NCBI RefSeq assembly: GCF_000403645.1
Contig: NC_021313.1
Location: 2,313,014 to 2,377,013 of the forward strand
Reading direction: 5' to 3'
Source of the DNA: Salinarchaeum sp. Harcht-Bsk1
GTDB taxonomy: Archaea > Halobacteriota > Halobacteria > Halobacteriales > Salinarchaeaceae
DNA: 64,000 bases
Part shown: positions 9,837 to 17,749 of the stretch, in pieces
How the letters are laid out: every line of letters starts with the position of its first letter
Position numbering within the stretch: position 1 is the stretch's first letter
Made by a program: the position numbers and the translations under genes
The notes under the pieces: model-generated
The model's input: only the letters and a program-made list of their open reading frames with translations
Database searches by the model: none
What the model was told of the DNA's origin: nothing

Positions 9837-10022
9837 ATGGGCACGAGGCTCCGGACCCCCGAGGATCGGACCTGCGAGCGATGCGGGCGCGAGGAGACCT
9901 GGGACGAGGACGACGGCGTCTGGCGAATCGTTCGGGAGGACGGCGAGCGAAGGGTCGGCGATCCCTACTGCATCCACGAGTGGGACATCACCGGGGAGTT
10001 CTCGCCGATCGAAGAGTACTGA
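9837..10022 (+). CDS. Small HEWDITG-motif protein with CxxC
   Basis: A 61-residue protein with one CERCG knuckle (Cys13/Cys16) and a later Cys before a HEWDITGEFSPIEEY tail. The Cys-His arrangement could bind one zinc. The HEWDITG tail recurs in small haloarchaeal proteins as I recall, but no function is known to me. A clear TATA box 26 nt upstream supports expression. It is divergent from the TIR-domain gene, with starts 134 nt apart. Confidence 0.72.
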   Translation: MGTRLRTPEDRTCERCGREETWDEDDGVWRIVREDGERRVGDPYCIHEWDITGEFSPIEEY

Positions 10023-10124
10023 CGAGCGCAATAGGGGTGGGGCGTCGCCGATCGACTCCGTTCTGGCTACCGTCACGCCCACGAATCCGTGGCTACCGTC
10101 GACACTACGACGCCGTTGTGACCG

Positions 10125-11552
10125 CTATAGCTCGCCCGCGAGCACCTTTGCGCCAACGAGCACCGGGTCCCAGACCGGACTGAACGGCGGCGCGTAGCCC
10201 AGGTCGAGGCGCTCGACTTCGTCCACCGTCAAGTCGGCCTCCAGCGCCGTCGCGACGGTGTCGATCCGCACGGCAGCGCGGTCTTCCCCTGCGATCGTAC
10301 CGCCAATGAGCCGGCCCGTTTCCCGATCGGCAGTGAGGGTGACGACCGTCTCTTTCGCGCCCGGATAGTAGCCCGATCGAGAACCTGCGGTGATCGTCTT
10401 CGAGATCGGATCGAACCCGGCCTCGCGTGCTCGCTCGTGATCGACGATGCCAGAGCGACCGCACTCCATCTCGAAGGCCTTGAGCATCGCCGTGCCGGCG
10501 ATGCCGCCGACGTCGGTGGGATCGCCCGCGACCGTCGCGCCGATCGCACGACCCGCGCGATTGGCCGTCAGCCCGAGTGGGACCCAATCCGACTCGCCGG
10601 TGACGACGTGTTCCATCTCCGCGCAGTCACCGGCGGCGTACACGTTCTCGACGGAGGTGCGGCCGTAGTCGTCGATTCGGATCGCACCGCTGTCGCCCAG
10701 TTCGATCGGTGTGTTCTCGACGAGTTCGACGTTGGGCGCGATGCCGATGCCGACCAGAACCGCGTCGAGGTCGAGCGTGGTCCCGTCCCTGCAGGTCAGG
10801 CCACTCACTCGACCGTCCTCGCTCTCGAGCGCCTCGACGACCGTATCGAGGTGCACCTCCACCCCGTTCTCCCGGAGGGCGTCGGCCACTTCGTCCGCGA
10901 CGGCGTCGCCGAAAGCGGGGATCAGGTCCACGTCGCGCTGGAAGACGCGGACGTCGACGTCGTGGGCGTCGAAGGCCTCCGCCATTTCCACGCCGACGTA
11001 GCCGCCGCCGACGATCGCGACCGTCTCTGGTGGTGCCATATCGCCGAAGCGGGCGACGCGCTCCTCGTCGAGGTACGGGTCGCCGCCGAGGTCCGCAGCG
11101 GTGAAGGAGTCGGGGTCGGCGAGCATCGCCCTGATCGCCGCGGCGTCGGGGAGTCCGTGCAGCGAGAACACGCCCTCCAGGTCCGTGCCCGGGATCGGTC
11201 CGGTGATGGCGTGGGCGCCGGTCCCGATCAGGAGGTCGCCGTAGGGCTGGTCGAAGCGTCCGTCGGGCCCCTCGACGCTGACGACCTGTTCCCCCGTGTC
11301 GATCGCAGTGACCTCGTGTCGGCGTCGAAGGTCGATGCCGCGCTCCTCGGCTTCGTCCGGGGAGAGCGATAGGAGGTCGGTGAGGTGCTCGACCTCGCCC
11401 TTCACGAAGTAGGGCGTGCCACAGTGGGCGTACGAGACCCAGTTCCCCCGCTCGAAGACGATCACGTCTCGGTCGGGATCCTCGCGCTTGCACTTGCTCG
11501 CGGCGGAGAGGCCGGCGGCGTCGCCACCGATCGCGACGAAGGGATCGGGCAT
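10125..11552 (-). CDS. CoA-disulfide reductase/NADH oxidase-like FAD oxidoreductase
   Basis: A 475-residue two-dinucleotide-fold flavoprotein of the pyridine nucleotide-disulfide family. The FAD fold is at the start (VAIGGDAAGLSAAS), the NAD(P)H fold is TVAIVGGGYVGVEMAEA, and the second FAD motif is VYAAGDCAE. A single active-site cysteine (Cys44 in SYAHCGTPYF) takes the place of the CxxxxC pair, as in CoA-disulfide reductase and NADH oxidase. The dimerisation domain is intact. The substrate is unknown; CoA-disulfide, persulfide or oxygen are options. It begins at MPDPFVAIGG. Confidence 0.85.
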   Translation of the reverse strand: MPDPFVAIGGDAAGLSAASKCKREDPDRDVIVFERGNWVSYAHCGTPYFVKGEVEHLTDLLSLSPDEAEERGIDLRRRHEVTAIDTGEQVVSVEGPDGRFDQPYGDLLIGTGAHAITGPIPGTDLEGVFSLHGLPDAAAIRAMLADPDSFTAADLGGDPYLDEERVARFGDMAPPETVAIVGGGYVGVEMAEAFDAHDVDVRVFQRDVDLIPAFGDAVADEVADALRENGVEVHLDTVVEALESEDGRVSGLTCRDGTTLDLDAVLVGIGIAPNVELVENTPIELGDSGAIRIDDYGRTSVENVYAAGDCAEMEHVVTGESDWVPLGLTANRAGRAIGATVAGDPTDVGGIAGTAMLKAFEMECGRSGIVDHERAREAGFDPISKTITAGSRSGYYPGAKETVVTLTADRETGRLIGGTIAGEDRAAVRIDTVATALEADLTVDEVERLDLGYAPPFSPVWDPVLVGAKVLAGEL

Positions 11553-11727
11553 ACAGGACCAGGCGACGGCGCCTGGCCTCAAAGTTCTCCGGTCGTGGGA
11601 AGTCCGCGCCCGACCGCCGGCATCGTCGCGATCGATCGCTGCTCGTCGCCGCGGTCAGTCGGCGCCACAGCGCGGTGTTCACCGAACCCCGGTGCCGATC
11701 GTGACCGGCCCTTCCCCCGGTTGGGCG

Positions 11728-11940
11728 TTACTCCTTCTCCTCCTCTCGGTCCGCGTCGAGGTCTCTGGCGAGTTCGACGATCTGCACTTCCCAGTCGTAA
11801 GTCGAGCCGCCGGTCTCGAACTCCCACGCGCCACGAACGTCGACGTCGGCGTGGATCGCGGCCTCGACGACGGCCGCTAGCGCTGCCTCGAACTCTTCGG
11901 CGCTCGAAATCGAGCGGTCTGGACGGTGGTCATCTGTCAT
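11728..11940 (-). CDS. Small acidic protein, unknown function
   Basis: A 70-residue soluble protein with no Cys. The central part reads AALAAVVEAAIHADVDVRG and then WEFETGGSTYDWEVQIVELA, suggesting one helix followed by two beta strands. The charged C-terminus is EEEKE. I do not recognise a family. It is divergent from the Bat-type regulator at 12157, with about 215 nt between the two starts. Confidence 0.6.
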   Translation of the reverse strand: MTDDHRPDRSISSAEEFEAALAAVVEAAIHADVDVRGAWEFETGGSTYDWEVQIVELARDLDADREEEKE

Positions 11941-12070
11941 GTGGGTGCGGGCCGCCCGGCCTCGACGCGAAGTGTCGGCTGACCCCTCGTCTCGCTCGAG
12001 GTCGATCTCCGGACAGGGCGTTCGGTCCATCAATTCCGACCAGTCCCAGACGCAAAGCCCTGGCGTTATA

Positions 12071-12111
12071 CCTGGTGTACCATGCATAATCTGAGCGCCT
12101 GGCATACCAAG
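12071..12111 (+). promoter_or_regulatory. Paired operator-like sites TGGNNTACCA upstream of a Bat-type regulator
   Basis: TGGTGTACCA (12073-12082) and TGGCATACCA (12100-12109) are near-palindromes 27 nt apart. The first is also framed by TTAT and ATAA. The second ends 7 nt before the TATA-like CATATTTAC at 12117, which is where archaeal activators usually bind. Confidence 0.5.
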
Positions 12112-12116
12112 CAGGC

Positions 12117-12125
12117 CATATTTAC
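12117..12125 (+). promoter_or_regulatory. TATA box of the Bat-type regulator gene
   Basis: CATATTTAC lies about 36 nt before the ATG at 12157. It supports that start over the in-frame ATG at 12082, which lies upstream of the box. Confidence 0.5.
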
Positions 12126-12156
12126 CCGGCTCGAACCCCAAGTAGGACCGAGAGCA

Positions 12157-12837
12157 ATGACCGTCATCGCTCACCTCAGAATCCCTGCCGACTCCTTCGA
12201 ACTCGGGCGCATCCTCGAGCTCGAGAGTGGGACCACCGCGGAACTGGAGAACATGGTCCCGCTCGGTGAGCGGGCGGTCCCCTTCTTCTCGGTCAGCGAG
12301 GAAGTCAGGGCGGACTTCGAAGCGAACGTTCAGGACCATCCCTCCGTCGATCGCATCGTGGAGGTGACGCGCCACGAGGAGGAGCGGCTCTACTCGCTCG
12401 ACTGGAACGTCGGCCGCGACGTCTTCTTCCAGGGAATCGTCGAACTCGACGGTCAACTCCTGAGCGCTGCGGGCACGGCTGGCACCTGGGAGTTCGAGAT
12501 CCGCTTCCCCACCCACGAGACCCTCAGCGAGTTCCAGGACTACTGCGCCAGCGCTCACATCGACCTCGAGGTCGGACGCATCTACAATCCGACGCGCCCG
12601 GGGACCGGGATCTGGTACGGGTTGACCGCGGCCCAGCGCGACACGCTCATGCGGGCGGTCCATGGCGGTTACTACTCTATCCCCCGCGAGATGTCGACGC
12701 AGGACCTGGCCGAGCAACTGGGCATCTCGGACCAGGCGGTCACCGAGCGATTGCGACGGGCGATCGTCGGTCTCGTCCAGAACACGCTCATCGCCATGGA
12801 GGAAGACTCCGAGGAGCGCTTCGTCCCGGTCGAGTGA
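12157..12837 (+). CDS. Bat-type HTH transcriptional regulator (HTH_10)
   Basis: A 226-residue regulator. The N-terminal 155 residues form the GAF/HTH-associated sensor half typical of bacterio-opsin-activator-like proteins. The C-terminus has the HTH_10 signature (LTAAQRDTLMRAVHGGYYSI, then STQDLAEQLGISDQAVTERL). Start 12157 (MTVIAHLRIPADSFELG) matches the family; a longer in-frame start at 12082 lies before the TATA box and overlaps the operator-like sites. Autoregulation through those sites is an inference. The ligand and targets are unknown. Confidence 0.83.
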   Translation: MTVIAHLRIPADSFELGRILELESGTTAELENMVPLGERAVPFFSVSEEVRADFEANVQDHPSVDRIVEVTRHEEERLYSLDWNVGRDVFFQGIVELDGQLLSAAGTAGTWEFEIRFPTHETLSEFQDYCASAHIDLEVGRIYNPTRPGTGIWYGLTAAQRDTLMRAVHGGYYSIPREMSTQDLAEQLGISDQAVTERLRRAIVGLVQNTLIAMEEDSEERFVPVE

Positions 12838-12949
12838 CGAGCGTCGTCCGGGCGCCTCCCCGTCCCGACGACGGCCTCGCCATGTCACGTATTAACGACT
12901 TTGCTGACCAAGCAGGGTCGTGATGCGGCGAGCACCCTAGCGTAGAAAC

Positions 12950-13288
12950 GTGACCGATGTGAGAACTTTCGAAACCGCACTCGGTGCGCTGGGGCACACC
13001 TATCGACGCCGCGTGCTGACGGCCCTCCTCGAGCGGAACCCACTCGACGCGACGGATCCCTCGTTCGTCGACGGCGCGTTCGGGCAGTCGACCGACGGCT
13101 TCGTGGATCCCGAGCGCGCGAGGATCGCGATCCACCACACGCACCTCCCGAAACTCGAGGCGGACGGCTACGTCGAGTGGAACCCGGAGGACGAGACGAT
13201 CGTCAAGGGACCGAACTGGGAGGAAATTGCACCCCTCGTGGAGTTGCTCAGCGAGAACGAAGACGAGTTTCCGATGCAGTGGGCCTGA
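12950..13288 (+). CDS. DUF7344-like HTH protein
   Basis: A 112-residue protein with GTG start. It reads as a winged helix: ALGHTYRRRVLTALLERN is followed by the wing HTHLPKLEADGYVEWNPEDETI. The phrase RIAIHHTHLPKLEADGYVEW is a familiar feature of small haloarchaeal DNA-binding proteins. The acidic tail is LVELLSENEDEF. It stands alone between the Bat-type regulator and rpl11, and its targets are unknown. Confidence 0.78.
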   Translation: MTDVRTFETALGALGHTYRRRVLTALLERNPLDATDPSFVDGAFGQSTDGFVDPERARIAIHHTHLPKLEADGYVEWNPEDETIVKGPNWEEIAPLVELLSENEDEFPMQWA

Positions 13289-13417
13289 CCCGGAGACGAC
13301 GGCCTCTCGCGTCGCTGTGGATCCCGATCGATAGTTCGACGACCGACGGCGTCGCGCTGTTCTCGGTCACGGAACCACGGCCCCGTCGCGGCGCGCAGCG
13401 AGAAACGACGAAAAGCA

Positions 13418-13426
13418 ACCCTTAAC
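13418..13426 (+). promoter_or_regulatory. TATA box of rpl11
   Basis: ACCCTTAAC is centred 27 nt before the ATG at 13451, consistent with a leaderless transcript. Confidence 0.55.
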
Positions 13427-13450
13427 TCTCGCTGGCCGGTTCTGCCCTAC

Positions 13451-13939
13451 ATGGCTGGAACTATCGACGTGCTGGTCCCTGGCGGCCAGGCGAATCCGGG
13501 CCCGCCGCTCGGGCCGGAACTCGGCCCGACGCCGGTCGACGTTCAGGCGGTCGTGCAGGAGATCAACGACCAGACCGAGGCATTCGACGGCACCGAAGTC
13601 CCCGTCACCGTCGAGTACGAGGACGACGGCTCCTTCGAGATCGAGGTCGGCGTCCCGCCGACGGCGGAACTGATCAAGGACGAGGCCGGCTTCGACACCG
13701 GCTCCGGCACCCCGCAGTCCGAGTTCGTCGCCGACATCAGCGTCGACCAGGTCAAGCAGATCGCCCAGCAGAAGCTCACCGACCTGCTGGCGTACGACGA
13801 GAAGAACGCCGCGAAGGAAGTCGTCGGGACCTGCACCTCGCTGGGCGTCACCATCGAGGGCGAGAACCCCCGCGAGTTCAAGAAGAAGATCGACGAGGGC
13901 GAGTACGACGACGTCTTCGCCGAAGAAGCCGCAGCGTAG
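13451..13939 (+). CDS. rpl11: Ribosomal protein uL11
   Basis: A 162-residue 50S stalk-base protein that binds the GTPase-associated region of 23S rRNA. The N-terminal proline-rich motif (VPGGQANPGPPLGPELGP) and the rRNA-binding C-terminal domain (VVGTCTSLGVTIEGENPREF) are complete. The tail is acidic, as usual in halophiles. The other stalk proteins (L1, L10, L12) are not next to it here. An AT-flanked GC-rich inverted segment follows the stop. Confidence 0.97.
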   Translation: MAGTIDVLVPGGQANPGPPLGPELGPTPVDVQAVVQEINDQTEAFDGTEVPVTVEYEDDGSFEIEVGVPPTAELIKDEAGFDTGSGTPQSEFVADISVDQVKQIAQQKLTDLLAYDEKNAAKEVVGTCTSLGVTIEGENPREFKKKIDEGEYDDVFAEEAAA

Positions 13940-13995
13940 CGAGGCTTCGAGGCGAAGGCTCGAAAAACGACCGCAGGGAGTTTTTCGTAGTTTCT
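13940..13995 (+). terminator. Probable rpl11 terminator region
   Basis: A GAGGCTTCG...CGAAGGCTCG imperfect stem is followed by A- and T-runs (CGAAAAACG and AGTTTTTCG). This layout suits transcription termination, but no structure calculation was run. Confidence 0.35.
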
Positions 13996-14233
13996 CTGAG
14001 GCAGTGAGCGGAGCGAGCCGTCGAAGCGAATTCACGTCTCAGAACCGCTCTCATTTCCGTTCTCGATTGACACGTCCGGAGTCCAGGGTTCGACGATCGG
14101 TACAAACGGGAACGTGATTCGTCGAATCACTAGCTCGCTATGCCTTCCCCAGCGCTCTCATCGCTGCCCAAAGACCCAATCCGCCCTCCAAACCCTCTGC
14201 CCGCATTCGATTTCGACGGGCAACGTACCCGAG
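13996..14233. other. Gene-free stretch with a short perfect dyad
   Basis: I see no gene between the rpl11 terminator and the next TATA box. It contains the perfect dyad GTGATTC-GTC-GAATCAC at 14114-14130, a possible operator. The rest is ordinary sequence. Confidence 0.5.
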
Positions 14234-14240
14234 TTTTATG
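14234..14240 (+). promoter_or_regulatory. TATA box of the 77-residue HTH gene
   Basis: TTTTATG is centred about 33 nt before the ATG at 14270. Confidence 0.45.
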
Positions 14241-14269
14241 GTCGTCGAAGAACTCGAGAGTGAGTAGTG

Positions 14270-14503
14270 ATGGCAGTCGTGGAATCCGAGGCCCGCCGCG
14301 CGATGTGTTCCGAAATCGAGTCGCCGACAGCCAAGCTGGTCTACCTGTCGCTGGCCGAGCAGGGTCGCGCATCGGTCCAGGAGCTACAGGACCGGCTCGG
14401 CGAGCCACGCATCACGCTCTACGGGGTGCTCGACTCCCTCGTCGACTGTGGCGTCGTCGAGGTCGACCGCGGATCCGGCGGCTCCGTCTACGCGCCGGCC
14501 TGA
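14270..14503 (+). CDS. Small winged-helix HTH protein
   Basis: A 77-residue protein that is essentially one winged helix. Helices run through SPTAKLVYLSLAEQGRASV and then ELQDRLGEPRITLYGVLDSL. The wing is CGVVEVDRGSGGSVYAPA. It resembles TrmB/MarR-type DNA-binding domains without a sensor. The ATG at 14270 is preferred over the GTG one codon upstream. Its stop is 33 nt from the convergent HD-domain gene. Its targets are unknown. Confidence 0.75.
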   Translation: MAVVESEARRAMCSEIESPTAKLVYLSLAEQGRASVQELQDRLGEPRITLYGVLDSLVDCGVVEVDRGSGGSVYAPA

Positions 14504-14536
14504 TCGCGGCCGAGGAATCGACGGCGACGGACGGCG

Positions 14537-15355
14537 TTACAGCTCGATCCGCTCGACCAGCTGATCGTCCTCCTCACTCTGCGCGCTGATCGCGACGATG
14601 CGGACGTGTTCTTCGAGCCCGGAGTTCTGGAGTTTCGCTTTCAGCAGGTTGTCGACCTGGTAGACGCCGGCGGCGCTGGTCATCTGGATCTCGACGAGCA
14701 CCGCCGCTTCCTCGCCGGGCATCAGGGAGACCTGCTTGATCGCGCGACTGGAGATCGTGTTGATCCCGCGGCCGCCGGTCTCGTAGGGAATCCGGGAGCG
14801 CCCGCGTTCCATGTCCAGCGCATCGGCGACGCGGATCACGCCCGCTTCGAGCGTGAGGGGCTCCTCCTCAGTGTGGTGAGTGAGGATCGCGTGCAGGGTC
14901 TCCCCTTTGACGCGGACGGCGTCCCCCACGTCGTAGAACTGCGGGAGGAACTGGTCGAGGAGGTCCGCCGCCAGCGGGATCGAGTAGTACGGATGTTCGT
15001 CGCGGTGGACGACGTGACCGATGTCGTGCAGCGTCGCGGCGAGCGCGACGATCACCGCCTCGTCGGCCTCGTCGAGGCCCTGGTCTGCGGCGCCGTTGAA
15101 CTCGACGCCGGCGTCCTTCAGCAGGTCGTAGAGACAGAGCGCGCGGTGGCGAACGATCTGGACGTGCTTGGTGCCGTGATCGTTGTACCGCTTGCGCTTG
15201 ACCGGGTTGACGTTCTGGGCTTCGAGATACGCCTGGACCTCCTCGTCGCTCTCCAGCATCTCCAGGACGTCGTTGACGCGCCCGTCCGGAAAGGCGTGCT
15301 CGGCGTCCGGATCGTACCTGTGACCACCGTCTCCGTGCTCGACCTGCTCGCTCAT
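14537..15355 (-). CDS. HD-domain metal-dependent phosphohydrolase
   Basis: A 272-residue protein. The HD metal site is assembled from HGTKHVQIVRHRA, TLHDIGHVVHRDEH and the later ILTHHTEE plus RVADALDMERGR. This family hydrolyses phosphodiesters or nucleotides; the substrate here is unknown. The C-terminal 70 residues form an alpha/beta appendage (AAVLVEIQMTSAAGVYQVD). Start 15355 (MSEQVEHGDGG) is short and clean. It is convergent with the small HTH gene. Confidence 0.82.
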   Translation of the reverse strand: MSEQVEHGDGGHRYDPDAEHAFPDGRVNDVLEMLESDEEVQAYLEAQNVNPVKRKRYNDHGTKHVQIVRHRALCLYDLLKDAGVEFNGAADQGLDEADEAVIVALAATLHDIGHVVHRDEHPYYSIPLAADLLDQFLPQFYDVGDAVRVKGETLHAILTHHTEEEPLTLEAGVIRVADALDMERGRSRIPYETGGRGINTISSRAIKQVSLMPGEEAAVLVEIQMTSAAGVYQVDNLLKAKLQNSGLEEHVRIVAISAQSEEDDQLVERIEL

Positions 15356-15458
15356 GCAGCCAGGTACGGTCGAGACCCGCAAAAGGGCAGCGCCCGGTCG
15401 GAATTCCGCCGCTCGGCGTCTCCGGGCGTGCTATTGCCGCAGCGTCGGCGGTATCGGC

Positions 15459-15935
15459 TCAGTCCAGGTCCTCGACGGCCGCCAGGACCTCGTCGTAGTC
15501 GGGTTCGACGCCGGGGTCGTCGGAGACCCACTCGTACGCGATCTCGCCGTCGGTGTCGACGACGAACACGGAGCGCTTCGCGACGCCGTAGACGCCCAGT
15601 TCGTCGAAGTCCATCTCGATCCCGTACTCCTCGATGGCGTCGCGGTTCAGGTCGCTCGCGAGGTCGACCGCGACGCCGAGTTCCTGGCGGAACTCGTTCA
15701 GCGAGAACGGCGTGTCGCGACTGACGCCGACGACCTGTGCGCCGGCGTCCTCGAACTCTCCGAGGCGGTCGTCGAAGGCGCTGATCTCGTGACTGCAGAC
15801 GCTCGTGAACGCGCCGGGGAAGAAGGCGAGGACGACCGGACCGTGCTCCAGGGCGTCGGACAGGGAGAACGATTCGATGTCGCCGGTTGCGAGCGGTGCT
15901 GTAAACTCGGGGGCTACGTCGCCGTCTGCTGGCAT
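15459..15935 (-). CDS. Peroxiredoxin, 1-Cys type
   Basis: A 158-residue thioredoxin-fold peroxidase of the AhpC/TSA group that reduces hydroperoxides. The peroxidatic cysteine is Cys47 in FFPGAFTSVCSHE. No other cysteine is present, so it must be recycled by an external thiol or protein partner. The start at 15935 (MPADGDVAPEF) gives the normal family length. It is downstream of tRNA-Ser on the same strand, separated by the duplicated tRNA end. Confidence 0.9.
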   Translation of the reverse strand: MPADGDVAPEFTAPLATGDIESFSLSDALEHGPVVLAFFPGAFTSVCSHEISAFDDRLGEFEDAGAQVVGVSRDTPFSLNEFRQELGVAVDLASDLNRDAIEEYGIEMDFDELGVYGVAKRSVFVVDTDGEIAYEWVSDDPGVEPDYDEVLAAVEDLD

Positions 15936-16028
15936 CGACTGGGCGTTGTGGGTGGCGGCGGAAGGGGGTTTCGAGAGCGGCGAAGGACGTACGGCTCGCT
16001 TCGCTCGCCGTGTTCGTTCGAGCGGAGA

Positions 16029-16113
16029 ACGGTGGGGATGGGATTTGAACCGTTGCGAGAAATGCTCGCTCGCGGTACTCGCTGCGCGTTCCTCGCAGGG
16101 TTCAAATCCCACC
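16029..16113. repeat. tRNA-Ser 3'-end duplicate inside a long imperfect palindrome
   Basis: The 23 bases at 16029-16051 are identical to 16173-16195, which is the 3' end (T arm and acceptor strand) of the adjacent tRNA-Ser plus one flanking base. An inverted version (GGTTCAAATCCCACC, 16099-16113) closes an imperfect palindrome with inner arms TGCGAG/CTCGCA. It looks like an attachment-site or duplication relic. Confidence 0.75.
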
Positions 16114-16173
16114 GCCATCGTTCCGTCTCGTAGACGACTCGCACCGCTCGTCGTTGTTGCTCGACGGAACGGA

Positions 16174-16257
16174 CGGTGGGGATGGGATTTGAACCCATGA
16201 GTCCGTGAGGACACCTGCTCTCAAGGCAGGCGCGTTGGGCCGCTCTGCCACCCCACC
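16174..16257 (-). tRNA. tRNA-Ser (anticodon UGA)
   Basis: An 84-nt tRNA without encoded CCA. The acceptor arms GGTGGGG/CCCCACC pair fully and the discriminator is G, as expected for serine. The anticodon stem-loop is CCTGC-CTTGAGA-GCAGG with anticodon TGA. A long variable arm (TGTCCTCACGGACTCA region) and the T arm (GGGTTCAAATCCC) are present. The long variable arm confirms the class II serine type. Confidence 0.95.
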
Positions 16258-16360
16258 AGTTTCGATCGACCCCAGTTAGCAATGCGTACCGACTGGTCGT
16301 GGGGGTCGTGTTGACCGACGCGGACGCGAAAGTTGAAGCTATCGTTCCATCGGCCGCCCA

Positions 16361-17020
16361 TCACTCACTTTCCCAGTCGATGCCGTCGACGACGATCTCC
16401 TCCTCGAGATCTACTACGACGGAGTACTGGGTGTCGTCGTTCTCGTCTGCGATCCTGACGACTGCCTCGTCCTCGACGTACTCGGGCTCGCGATCGACTG
16501 TCACCGTGCCCTCCTGATCGCTTTCGATTACGAACGTCTCCGAGGTAGCGTTGCCGGTCATTGCGTCCTCGTGCTCGTCGGTAGGCGTGGCGTTTATCGA
16601 GAAATTCTCATTGACGGTCAACTTCCGGATCGGCTCCACGGAGAACTCGTAGTCGCCTAGCTCCGCCATCGCCTGTTGGACGCTCGCGTTATCGCGTGCG
16701 ACAGCCACTGCAGTCTCGCGTTCGGCGGCTGTGAACGGCTGGACGCGTTCGGTGTTGATCTGGAACGTCCCGTCTTCGGCTTGCTCGAATTCGATTCGCT
16801 CCAGATCGCTCACGTTCTGGACGACGGTCTCGTGACCGCCAGCGTGCCGGAACGTGACGTTCTCGTCCGAGACGACGAACTTCGGGCCGGTGCTGTCCGT
16901 CGTGAGCGCGCCGGTCGCTCCGACGGACGTGCCGGCGAACGCCATCCCGACGCCGATTGCGGCACAGACGACGAGCAGCAGCGCCCGGGAGCGTAGGACG
17001 GCGAGCATGTGATCGTTCAT
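16361..17020 (-). CDS. Exported protein with N-terminal membrane segment, unknown function
   Basis: A 219-residue protein. Residues about 8-35 (RSRALLLVVCAAIGVGMAFA) form a signal or anchor. The rest is acidic and predicted beta-rich, with no Cys beyond the signal region, so it should sit outside the membrane. It contains VARDNASVQQAMAELGDYEF and FVIESDQEGTVTVDREP. I do not recognise a family. It is divergent from the membrane HTH regulator at 17156, sharing a 135-nt spacer with a nested dyad, so it is a likely target of that regulator. Confidence 0.7.
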   Translation of the reverse strand: MNDHMLAVLRSRALLLVVCAAIGVGMAFAGTSVGATGALTTDSTGPKFVVSDENVTFRHAGGHETVVQNVSDLERIEFEQAEDGTFQINTERVQPFTAAERETAVAVARDNASVQQAMAELGDYEFSVEPIRKLTVNENFSINATPTDEHEDAMTGNATSETFVIESDQEGTVTVDREPEYVEDEAVVRIADENDDTQYSVVVDLEEEIVVDGIDWESE

Positions 17021-17047
17021 TGGGTGAAAGAGCGGATCAATCCTGTG

Positions 17048-17096
17048 CTGAAACGCGTTGGAAATGCATTACAAACGCGTTTCTCGGCCGTTTCAG
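17048..17096. promoter_or_regulatory. Nested inverted-repeat operator candidate between divergent genes
   Basis: GAAACGCGTT (17050-17059) and AACGCGTTTC (17074-17083) are perfect inverted repeats. CTGAAACG (17048-17055) also pairs with CGTTTCAG (17089-17096). The structure lies in the spacer between an exported-protein gene and a membrane-bound HTH regulator. Confidence 0.6.
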
Positions 17097-17122
17097 GCGG
17101 TGAGCACGGTGGGAGAGCGTTA

Positions 17123-17132
17123 CGCATTAAAC
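17123..17132 (+). promoter_or_regulatory. TATA box of the membrane-bound HTH regulator
   Basis: CGCATTAAAC is centred about 28 nt before the ATG at 17156. It supports that start over the long upstream in-frame extension. Confidence 0.5.
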
Positions 17133-17155
17133 GGGGACTCGAGATAGCTGTGCGT

Positions 17156-17749
17156 ATGGATCGGCCGGCCCTCCACGGCAAGCGATTGCTGGCTGCAGCG
17201 GTGTTCGTCGCCGCAACCCTCGTGCTTGCCGTCCAGTTGATCAACCCCTCGCCAGTGGTGGTCTCCGTCGGGGAGAACGGCGCCCAGACCGACGAGCTGG
17301 GCCAGTATTTCACCTACTCCGACGTCGGAACGATCGCCGGCGCCGCGCTCCTCGTGGGAGCGACCGGCACGTACATCCTTACGGGCCCGACTGCAGCGCG
17401 GTCCGAACCGTCGGCGCGCCAGTCCGGCTCGACCGACTCACGCGGGGTGACAGCTCCGGCGACCCCCGCGGACGGAGTGGTCGAGGACGGGGGCAGCACG
17501 GCGGCGACTTTCTCCGTCGAGCAGCAAGAACGCGAGGAATGGGAAACGGCGCACGAGGGGCTCTACGGTAACGAGAAGACCGTCTACGGCGTGGTCCTCG
17601 ACGCCGACGGGAAGCTCCCACAACGAGACATCGTGGAGAGGACGGATCTCTCGAAGGCGACCGTCAGCCGGACGTTGGATACCCTCGAGAGCAAGCGACT
17701 GGTCGAACGGAAACGCCGCGGGATGGGGAACGTCGTCGTCTTGCAGTAA
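17156..17749 (+). CDS. Membrane-anchored winged-helix regulator
   Basis: A 197-residue protein. Two transmembrane helices (about residues 7-27 and 55-78) flank a short external loop. A linker of about 45 residues follows, then a C-terminal MarR/IclR-like winged helix (KTVYGVVLDADGKLPQRDIV, SKATVSRTLDTLESKRLVER). Membrane-tethered one-component regulators of this type are common in haloarchaea, and their signals are mostly unknown. Start 17156 is chosen from the TATA box. The dyad just upstream is a plausible binding site. Confidence 0.78.
   Translation: MDRPALHGKRLLAAAVFVAATLVLAVQLINPSPVVVSVGENGAQTDELGQYFTYSDVGTIAGAALLVGATGTYILTGPTAARSEPSARQSGSTDSRGVTAPATPADGVVEDGGSTAATFSVEQQEREEWETAHEGLYGNEKTVYGVVLDADGKLPQRDIVERTDLSKATVSRTLDTLESKRLVERKRRGMGNVVVLQ

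Noticed and set aside
9089-11552. A TIR-based defence operon
   Set aside because: Only the TIR gene itself has a defence-like domain. Neighbours are a tiny protein of unknown role and a disulfide-reductase-like flavoprotein on independent promoters.
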